A stretch of DNA of 64,000 nt from Glaciecola amylolytica (lineage in GTDB: Bacteria > Bacteroidota > Bacteroidia > Flavobacteriales_D > Crocinitomicaceae), in contig CP034120.1 of NCBI GenBank assembly GCA_003856375.1, positions 372,001 through 436,000 on the forward strand, given 5' to 3'. Below, one piece after another: positions 57,560-64,000 of the stretch. Made by a program: the position numbers and the translations under genes. Positions within the stretch are counted from its first letter, which is position 1; every line of letters starts with the position of its first letter. The notes under the pieces were generated by a model. It saw only the letters and a program-made list of their open reading frames with translations. It ran no database searches and was not told the origin of the DNA.

Positions 57560-60500
57560 ATGAGACGAATATTAAATTACTTATCGCTCTCATTCATGAT
57601 GTGCTTTGTTGGTTATGCCAACGCCTATAATCATGATTTTGAGAAAAGTGGGAAGTCGGGTGGAAAACCGAAACCCACTGTGACAGCGAAAGCTGCAAAC
57701 TGTGCCCCCGCGAGTTACCGTTTAACGATGAACTTTAATGATGTCAGCTGTCAGTTGGAAACGGGAGGATTGTTGTTTCTGGATCGCGCGAACGGTTTGG
57801 CAACATATACGGTTCCGAAACAAAAAGGCAACGAAACAGTTGTAACGACTATTTATGCCGGAGCTCTTTGGATGGGCGGAGTTGATACGAACGGATTGCT
57901 GAAACTGGCTGCTGTAAAGTTCAGAGAAGGAAATGATTTCTGGGCCGGACCATTAAGTATCGATGTGGGAAGTGGAAATTTTAACCCTGCTGTGGAGCAA
58001 GGACCCAACGCGAAACGTGATTACGGAGCGGGTACGATTGACCCGGATCAATGTTTGTTTTTTGACAACATCTTCACAATTACCAAAGCCGGAGTAGTGA
58101 CCTTTGTTAGTTACATGGAATGTACTACAGGAGATTGCCCGAAACCAAGTAATGAGACCATGGCTCAAATCAATGCCTGGCCTGGAAATGGGGACGTCAG
58201 TCGTGGTCAGGATCAATTCCTGGCCCCCTTCTATGACAAGAATGATGACCTGATTTATGAGCCGCTGGATGGTGATTATCCCTGGTATGATGATATCTTA
58301 GGACGTGACGATATCCAATGCGGATCTGACCGTCGTGTATCCTTGTATGGAGATCAAACACACTGGTGGGTATTCAACGACAAAGGAAACATTCATACGG
58401 AATCTCAAGGTGATCCGATCGGAATGGAAATTCATGCGCAGGCTTTTGCTTTTGCAACGGATGACGAAATCAACAAAATGACGTTCTATAATTACGAGCT
58501 GATCAACCGGGGAACTCAAACATTGTATAATACTTACTTCTCTCAGTATGTTGATGCGGATTTAGGGAATTATGCTGATGATTACGCAGGTTGCGATGTT
58601 TCCAGAGGCTTGAGCTATATGTACAATGGAAAATTGGTGGATGAACCTAACGCAGGTCGTCCCGGATTTGGACCCAACCCACCTGCAATCGGAATTGACT
58701 TCTTTGAAGGGCCTTACCAGGATCCGGATGGAATGGATAATCCCGGGCCGGTTTTCGATACAATAACTCAACAATGGGTTGTTCCAACGGTGGCAAATGC
58801 TCTTGCAAACAAAGGAATTGTTTACAAAGGTTTGGGAATTGGTTATGGAGATAACATTCCGGATAATGAGCGTTATGGGATGCGCAATTTCACGATTTAT
58901 ACAGGAGGAGGTCAGGACCCTCAGGGAGATCCGACATCTGCAGCACAATTCTACAATTACATGCAAGGATTATGGCGCTATGGAGATCAATTGTACTATG
59001 GAGGAACCGGTTTTCCGGGAATGCCGTGCGTAGGTTCTATTGAAACAAACTACATGTTCCCGGCAAATTCAGATCCTTTGGATTGGGCAACAGAAGGTGT
59101 TGATCCGGGGTTTGATTGGTCGGAAGTAGAGCCATGTGGAGCAGGATCGCAATCAAATCCTCCGGGCGACCGTCGTTTCGTACAGTCTGCAGGACCATTT
59201 ACATTGCGTCCGGGAGCTGTAAATAACATTACAGTGGGGATCGTTTATGCAAGAAGCTATGAAGGACAGATTTTTTCTTCCGTGAACTCATTGAAATCCG
59301 CAGATACGAAAGCGCAGGCTTTGTTTGACAACTGTTTCCGCATTTTGGAACCGCCAACAGCGCCGGTAATGACAATTCAGGAAATGGGGAATGAGCTGAT
59401 CATTATGCTTGATAATCCGAGCAATTCAAACAATGAAAATGAGAAGTATGAGCGTGAAGATGATATTAATATCGTTGATCCGACCGGAGCAGGAGATACT
59501 TTGCCGAACGGTGACCCGATTATTTATGATAAATTCTATCGCTTTGAAGGATATCAGATCTATCAGTTGAAAGATGCTTCTATCGGGGTTACGGATCTGG
59601 ATGATCAGACAGTGGCTCGTTTGGTAGCACAATGTGATATTAAGAACGGAGTGAAGCGTTTGATCAACTACGAATTTGATGAGGAACTTGAATTGACTTT
59701 CCCTGTTGAAAAAGTGAAAGGAGCAGATTTAGGAATCCAGCACACTTTCCGTGTCACGGAAGATCTATTTGCAGCAGGTGACCGCCGTTTGGTGAATTTC
59801 AAAACGTACTATTACCTTGCGGTTGCTTACGGATACAATAACTACAAAACATATGCTCAGAATGATCCGCTGTTAATGGACGGGCAAAAGAAACCATATT
59901 TACGTTCCCGTATCAATGCAGATGGTTCGCCGCTATCGGGAATTCCTGCAATTCCGCATCATGTTGCGCCCGAATTAGGAGGATCTGTCGCAAATTCCAT
60001 TTATGGACAAACTCCGCGGATTACCCGTTTGGACGGAACAGGAAACGGCGGTCGTGAGTTAAAGCTGACAACTGCTTCGGAGGATGCGATTGTAGCAAAC
60101 GGCTTCAAAGATGAATTGGAATACGATTACAACGGAGGACCGATCAATGTGAAAGTAATCGATCCGTTGAATGTGGTTGGTGGTTATTTTGAATGTGAAT
60201 TCAGGAATTATACGGGCGCATCCGGAAACGGGAATGCTCCTTCTGAAATCAAGGGAATTGATACGGCAAGCTGGATCATCTATCATTACGATTTCAAAGG
60301 TCCAGGCGCTACTGTACTGGATTATGTGACCTCGGATGTAACCATTAACCAGCAGAATGAACAGGTGGTGATGATTCCGAAATGGGGAGTTTCCATTGAA
60401 ATCTATCAGGAGAAGTATTACTTTCCAAGTGCTCCTGGCGGTGCCTTAGCATTATACACCGATCCGCTGTCTGCATCAATCTCATTTTCGGATTCTACCA

Positions 60501-61783
60501 AACAATGGCTGGGCTTCGTGAAGGATGATGCATCTTTTACACCGAGAAACTGGCTTCGAACAGGATCATACAGTCCGGATTCATTAACGGAATGTGTCAA
60601 CTTCGGCGGCCCCAGATATTATAGCCCATGTGGTTATCCGGATGAAATTGGAAGGGATCCGAAAGAGAAATACAACAAATTACTTGGAGGAGGAATCGGA
60701 CCGCACAAACTGACCGGTTATCAAAGAGATTTCATGCCATTGGCTTATCCGAGTTCATATCTTCCGGCAGCACCTTCTGCACGAACGAATGCATCGATTA
60801 AGTATCTGCCAAGTGTGGATATCGTGATTACTTCCGACAAGTCTAAATGGACACGTTGTGTGGTTGTGGAACTGGGGCGTGATGCAAACCTGAATCAAGG
60901 AAACGGACAACCGGGAAAACTGCGTGCAGCACCGTCAGTAGATAAAAACGGAAATCCGGATGGAACAGGAACATCAGGTATGTCATGGTTCCCGGGTTAT
61001 GCGATTGATTTGGAAACAGGAGCACGTTTGCACATGGCTTTCGGGGAGAATTCATTCCTGGGAGGTGATAATGGAGCAGACATGGTTTGGAATCCGTCAG
61101 ACAGAGAGTTTGATGAAAACGGTCTGCCTGTAGTTGGAGGTAACCAACCGGTTTGGGTGTTCGGAGTGAACATCAACAATGAAGGTTGTCCTTACTACGA
61201 CGGAGCAAACACCTGGGTGTACGACCAGTTTCAACTAGGAAGCAATGCTGCATACAAGAAATTGTATACCAGTTTGATGTGGATTGCCAATACCATTACC
61301 GCGAGCAATCACTCGTTCATGGAATCGGATGTTCGGATCAAGTTGCGTGTAAACAAGCAATATGCAGACTATACTGCAACTGGAGAGAACGGAGGGCGTC
61401 CGAAGTATTCCTGGTCAATGAATGACTTACAGACAACGACAGCAAGCAGAGATGTTTTGGCAAGTGCATTGGATCTGATTAATGTGATTCCGAATCCTTA
61501 CTACGCATTCTCGGAGTATGAGCGTAACCGGATCGATACACGTGTTAAGATTGTGAACTTGCCGGATCAATGTACGGTGACGATCTACAACGTGAGCGGA
61601 AAACTGATCCGTCAGTTCAAGAAAGACAATCAGGTAACATACATTGATTGGGATTTGAAGAACACGATCGGAGTTCCGATTGCAAGCGGGGTTTATTTGA
61701 TCCATGTAGAAGTACCGGGAGTTGGCGAACGCATTGTGAAGTTCTTCGGAGGAATGCGTCAGGTTGACCTTGAAACAATTTAA
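57560..61783 (+). CDS. Giant secreted protein with T9SS type A-like sorting domain, copy B
   Basis: 1407 residues, collinear with copy A along the entire length. Differences are scattered over the first 3.8 kb of the gene, with small indels (for example an extra GAGDTLPNGDP-type insertion near residue 640). The last 117 residues differ at a single position (Val to Ile). Signal peptide MRRILNYL...ANAYN. Its 5' leader repeats the sequence before copy A for about 19 bases, but no PorV-like gene follows. It is transcribed separately because a terminator lies between. Predicted to be surface-localised through T9SS. Confidence 0.85.
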   Translation: MRRILNYLSLSFMMCFVGYANAYNHDFEKSGKSGGKPKPTVTAKAANCAPASYRLTMNFNDVSCQLETGGLLFLDRANGLATYTVPKQKGNETVVTTIYAGALWMGGVDTNGLLKLAAVKFREGNDFWAGPLSIDVGSGNFNPAVEQGPNAKRDYGAGTIDPDQCLFFDNIFTITKAGVVTFVSYMECTTGDCPKPSNETMAQINAWPGNGDVSRGQDQFLAPFYDKNDDLIYEPLDGDYPWYDDILGRDDIQCGSDRRVSLYGDQTHWWVFNDKGNIHTESQGDPIGMEIHAQAFAFATDDEINKMTFYNYELINRGTQTLYNTYFSQYVDADLGNYADDYAGCDVSRGLSYMYNGKLVDEPNAGRPGFGPNPPAIGIDFFEGPYQDPDGMDNPGPVFDTITQQWVVPTVANALANKGIVYKGLGIGYGDNIPDNERYGMRNFTIYTGGGQDPQGDPTSAAQFYNYMQGLWRYGDQLYYGGTGFPGMPCVGSIETNYMFPANSDPLDWATEGVDPGFDWSEVEPCGAGSQSNPPGDRRFVQSAGPFTLRPGAVNNITVGIVYARSYEGQIFSSVNSLKSADTKAQALFDNCFRILEPPTAPVMTIQEMGNELIIMLDNPSNSNNENEKYEREDDINIVDPTGAGDTLPNGDPIIYDKFYRFEGYQIYQLKDASIGVTDLDDQTVARLVAQCDIKNGVKRLINYEFDEELELTFPVEKVKGADLGIQHTFRVTEDLFAAGDRRLVNFKTYYYLAVAYGYNNYKTYAQNDPLLMDGQKKPYLRSRINADGSPLSGIPAIPHHVAPELGGSVANSIYGQTPRITRLDGTGNGGRELKLTTASEDAIVANGFKDELEYDYNGGPINVKVIDPLNVVGGYFECEFRNYTGASGNGNAPSEIKGIDTASWIIYHYDFKGPGATVLDYVTSDVTINQQNEQVVMIPKWGVSIEIYQEKYYFPSAPGGALALYTDPLSASISFSDSTKQWLGFVKDDASFTPRNWLRTGSYSPDSLTECVNFGGPRYYSPCGYPDEIGRDPKEKYNKLLGGGIGPHKLTGYQRDFMPLAYPSSYLPAAPSARTNASIKYLPSVDIVITSDKSKWTRCVVVELGRDANLNQGNGQPGKLRAAPSVDKNGNPDGTGTSGMSWFPGYAIDLETGARLHMAFGENSFLGGDNGADMVWNPSDREFDENGLPVVGGNQPVWVFGVNINNEGCPYYDGANTWVYDQFQLGSNAAYKKLYTSLMWIANTITASNHSFMESDVRIKLRVNKQYADYTATGENGGRPKYSWSMNDLQTTTASRDVLASALDLINVIPNPYYAFSEYERNRIDTRVKIVNLPDQCTVTIYNVSGKLIRQFKKDNQVTYIDWDLKNTIGVPIASGVYLIHVEVPGVGERIVKFFGGMRQVDLETI

Positions 61784-61905
61784 TCTGTTTTTCTCCATAA
61801 ACGGAAAACAGGTTTAAGCGAAAGTTCCCTTGTTTCGGATATCGATTTAGTTGATTTAAATCAGATTCTTACCCGAATAAAGAGACCTAAATAAGCTATT
61901 TGCTA

Positions 61906-61936
61906 TTGTTTCGATAGATAAAAAAACATATATTTG
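61906..61936 (+). promoter_or_regulatory. Promoter of greA
   Basis: TTG at 61906-61908 and TATATTTG (full -7 match) at 61929-61936, separated by 20 bases. Transcription would begin near 61941, right at a hairpin. Confidence 0.5.
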
Positions 61937-61939
61937 TTG

Positions 61940-61970
61940 CAACAGGAGAGTCCATTGGGCTCTCTTGTTG
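61940..61970 (+). promoter_or_regulatory. Stem-loop at the predicted 5' end of the greA mRNA
   Basis: CAACAGGAGAGTCC (61940-61953) pairs with GGGCTCTCTTGTTG (61957-61970), 14 pairs including two G-U, with a 3-nt loop. The 3' side is followed by TTATTT, a weak T tract. It may protect the 5' end, act as an attenuator, or terminate read-through from copy B. Confidence 0.5.
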
Positions 61971-62001
61971 TTATTTATAGCTTACAACAGAAGAAAGAAT
62001 T

Positions 62002-62475
62002 ATGTCAGATTTCGCATATTATACAGAAGAGGGACTGAAGAAGTTGAAGGATGAGCTGCATGAGATGAAAACTGTGCAACGTCCTAGAATATCGGAGCAA
62101 ATTGCTGAGGCAAGAGATAAAGGAGATTTATCTGAAAACGCTGAATATGATGCAGCAAAAGAAGCACAGGGATTGTTGGAAATGAAAATTGCCAAAATGG
62201 AAGAATTGGTTTCCAAGGCAAGAATCATTGATAACTCTTTGATGGATAATTCAAAGGTTTTCATCCTGTCTCGCGTGAAGATTAAAAATGTAACGAACAA
62301 CATGGAAATGGAGTACACACTCGTTGCAGAAAGTGAGGCTGATTTGAAAGAGAAAAAGATCTCGGTTGATTCTCCTATCGGAAAAGGACTTTTAGGAAAG
62401 AAAGTAGGAGATATCGCAGATGTTCAGACACCGAACGGTATTATGAAGTTTGAAGTAATGGATATTGCAAGATAA
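62002..62475 (+). CDS. greA: Transcription elongation factor GreA
   Basis: 157 residues. The N-terminal coiled coil (YYTEEGLKKLKDELHEMKTVQRPRISEQIAEARDKGDLSENAEYDAAKE shape, with the acidic DxxE tip GDLSENAEY) inserts into the RNA polymerase secondary channel and promotes cleavage of backtracked RNA. The C-terminal FKBP-like part has SPIGKGLLGKKVGD. Length is typical. The ATG of the HIT gene overlaps its stop (TAATG), so the two are translationally coupled. Confidence 0.96.
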   Translation: MSDFAYYTEEGLKKLKDELHEMKTVQRPRISEQIAEARDKGDLSENAEYDAAKEAQGLLEMKIAKMEELVSKARIIDNSLMDNSKVFILSRVKIKNVTNNMEMEYTLVAESEADLKEKKISVDSPIGKGLLGKKVGDIADVQTPNGIMKFEVMDIAR

Positions 62476-62864
62476 TGGCAACCATTTTTTCGAAAATAAT
62501 CGCAGGAGAAATTCCATGTTATAAAATTGCTGAAAACGATCAGTTTTTGGCCTTTTTGGATATCATGCCTTTAAGAAAAGGGCATGCTTTGGTGATCCCT
62601 AAAAAAGAAACCGATTATATCTTTGATATGGATGATGCGGAATTGGCTGCCATGATGGTATTTGCCAAAAAGGTTTCGCACCAAATCAAAAAAGTATTTC
62701 CTTGCCGGAAAATCGGCATGACCGTTATCGGATTAGAAGTTCCGCATGCACATATTCATTTGATTCCGATCAACGGAATTGCAGATATGAATTTTGCGCA
62801 GGAAAAATTGACTTTAAGCCATGAAGAACTGGCTCAAATCGCGGAAGACATTCAAAATGCATAA
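62475..62864 (+). CDS. HIT-family nucleotide-binding hydrolase
   Basis: 129 residues with the histidine triad HAHIHLIPI. HIT proteins hydrolyse AMP-amidates and related dinucleotide polyphosphates; this is a Hint/PKCI-like layout (FSKIIAGEIPCYKIAEND, FLDIMPLRKGHALVIPK, and the end block). Its start overlaps the greA stop by one base; greA-HIT pairs are frequent in Bacteroidota. Confidence 0.93.
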   Translation: MATIFSKIIAGEIPCYKIAENDQFLAFLDIMPLRKGHALVIPKKETDYIFDMDDAELAAMMVFAKKVSHQIKKVFPCRKIGMTVIGLEVPHAHIHLIPINGIADMNFAQEKLTLSHEELAQIAEDIQNA

Positions 62865-63648
62865 GAATAAAGTGAGTAAAATGGCTATCGGCTGTTTTAC
62901 TCTTCTTTTAATGTTGTGTTTTTCCTGTTCGGAGAACAAGAAGACCACACGCATCCTTTTTGTCGGCAATAGTTACACTTACAGGAATAACATGCCGAAA
63001 CTTTTCGAAAAGATCGCAGAATCGAAAGGTGAACAATTAAGTGTTACCCACATTACCCGCGGAAAATACACGTTTTATCTTCAGTCAAAAAGACAAAAAC
63101 TTTATCGTGCACTCAGAAATCAAGACTGGGATGTCATCGTATTGCAGGGATCGTCCAGAGACATGCTGAGGGATTCAATCCGCTTCAGAAAAAGAACTTA
63201 CCCGGCTTTGGACAAAATGCTGGGAATGATTCAGAAAAATCAAAAGAACGCCCGGGTTTATTTTTACATGACATGGCCTTACAAAAAGGGAGACCGCACC
63301 AATAAGCAATTCTCAGATCCTGACTCCATGTTGAGAGCAGTGGCAGCCGGTTACCGGAATCTCCGGAAAAGATACAAAGTACCGGTTATTCCTGTGGGGA
63401 AAGTCTGGAGAAACTATAACATTGCTTACCCGGAAACGGATTTGTACACCGAAGACAACTCTCATCCTTCGTATGAAGGTTCTTATCTGGTGGCTTGCAC
63501 CATGTATTCCGCTATCTATGGAAAAAGCCCTGTGGGAGCAGATAAACTGACCATTCTGAATACTCAGGAATATGCAAGAATCCAACGCTTCACAGCAATT
63601 CAGCTGGATAAACGATATTTCAAAGATCTGCTGAAAGATTCAATCTGA
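62857..63648 (+). CDS. DUF4886/SGNH-hydrolase-like lipoprotein
   Basis: 263 residues from the ATG at 62857, which overlaps the end of the HIT gene by 8 bases. A lipoprotein signal peptide ends in LMLCFSC. The SGNH-type fold starts with ILFVGNSYTYRNNMPKLFEKIAESKG, where the GNS Ser is the likely nucleophile. The WDVIVLQGSS and late DNSHPSYEGSYLVA blocks supply the other conserved residues (Asp and His of the catalytic site). Members hydrolyse esters on glycans or lipids; substrate not predictable. An upstream ATG at 62821 overlaps the HIT gene more deeply and is disfavoured. Confidence 0.75.
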   Translation: MHKNKVSKMAIGCFTLLLMLCFSCSENKKTTRILFVGNSYTYRNNMPKLFEKIAESKGEQLSVTHITRGKYTFYLQSKRQKLYRALRNQDWDVIVLQGSSRDMLRDSIRFRKRTYPALDKMLGMIQKNQKNARVYFYMTWPYKKGDRTNKQFSDPDSMLRAVAAGYRNLRKRYKVPVIPVGKVWRNYNIAYPETDLYTEDNSHPSYEGSYLVACTMYSAIYGKSPVGADKLTILNTQEYARIQRFTAIQLDKRYFKDLLKDSI

Positions 63649-63767
63649 TTTGCCAGAGATTATTGTTGTCCCGGAATCGAAATTCCAGCTTGTACTGATC
63701 ATTGTTGGAAATCAAGATTCCTGAAATTAGCAGCTAAAATATCATCAGGTATTAAGATTGCCAAAGG

Positions 63768-64000
63768 TTATTTCTTCACCTGATTTGCGCGTTTTACCTT
63801 ATTGGAAACAGTTACCAATTTCTTCAACGTGAAATTGTTGCAGTGTTGTTTCATGTGTAAAGTAACGGTGTAAGTACCGGAATTTTTGTAATAGTGCTTC
63901 GGATTCTTTTGAGTAGAAGTTGTTCCGTCACCGAAATCCCAATAATAATCTCCCGTATTTTTAGTCAAATTATTGAATTGTGCAGATAACCACGTTTCTT
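63768..64000 (-). CDS. PKD-domain protein (partial, continues beyond window)
   Basis: The C-terminal end of a gene that begins to the right of the window; the frame is open through 64000 with no start codon. Visible residues show a PKD module (YYWDFGDGTTSTQKNPKHYY, then GTYTVTLHMKQHCNN) and a basic C-terminal tail (KVKRANQVKK). Probably a large exported surface protein. No T9SS sorting domain is recognised at its end. Confidence 0.75.
   Translation of the reverse strand, partial: ETWLSAQFNNLTKNTGDYYWDFGDGTTSTQKNPKHYYKNSGTYTVTLHMKQHCNNFTLKKLVTVSNKVKRANQVKK

Overview
The window looks like chromosomal DNA of a Bacteroidota species. It is most like the Flavobacteriales, and a Fluviicola/Crocinitomicaceae-type genome would fit, although genus is inference from gene content and style. 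The evidence is: several proteins with type IX secretion (T9SS) sorting domains of types A and B, a PorV/PorQ-family protein, monomeric isocitrate dehydrogenase, a bacterial GGGP-synthase homologue, promoters of the Bacteroidota type (TTTG / TAnnTTTG), and weak or absent Shine-Dalgarno sequences. No rRNA, tRNA, CRISPR array, prophage or insertion sequence was seen.

Layout. 1-3.5 kb: end of the ribosomal/RNA polymerase operon (rpoA end, rplQ), then carA-eno. 3.7-6.8 kb: a small secreted protein and a large T9SS type B adhesin-like protein. 6.8-18.7 kb: mostly single metabolic or envelope genes (hutU, an OmpA-family protein, a DUF4403-like lipoprotein, two tiny cysteine-rich lipoproteins, monomeric icd, rdgB, an AraC regulator next to an SDR oxidoreductase, a VOC protein and a tandem AHSA1 protein). 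18.8-38.5 kb: a minus-strand surface-polysaccharide locus of about 20 kb, with a Wzx-like flippase, a polytopic membrane protein that may be the polymerase, six or seven glycosyltransferases, two asparagine-synthase-like amidotransferases, a WbpG-type N-acetyl sugar amidotransferase, a DegT aminotransferase with a NeuD/PglD-like acetyltransferase, two nucleotide-sugar epimerases and an FkbM methyltransferase. Most of these genes overlap or nearly touch, and rlmH sits directly at the head of the run. 39-44 kb: DUF4783-nadC, a 7TM-DISM/SpoIIE phosphatase, and a small operon containing a degenerate DEAD-box lobe. 44-48 kb: a secreted M43 metalloprotease, a GGGP synthase homologue and a phosphopantetheinyl transferase. 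48.2-61.8 kb: a TonB-dependent receptor, a roughly 1400-residue secreted T9SS protein and a PorV/PorQ-family protein in one operon, followed by a second, diverged copy of the large secreted protein. 62-64 kb: greA, a HIT protein, a DUF4886/SGNH-like lipoprotein and the end of a PKD-domain gene.

The strongest candidate for an undescribed system is the 48.2-61.8 kb block. A non-SusCD TonB-dependent receptor, a giant T9SS cargo protein and a PorV-like outer-membrane protein are encoded together, and only the cargo gene is duplicated. The two cargo copies differ throughout but are almost identical at the 3' end, which encodes the sorting domain. Second-tier items are the pseudo-helicase lobe (43.0-43.6 kb), the WbpG-type amidotransferase without HisH/HisF next to two AsnB-like enzymes, a glycosyltransferase with no ordinary start codon, a decayed T9SS gene fragment at 21.1-21.4 kb, and several intergenic mini-repeats.

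Start codons were chosen from the sequence. Several genes are given shorter than their longest open frame, where an internal ATG begins a convincing signal peptide or the conserved domain.
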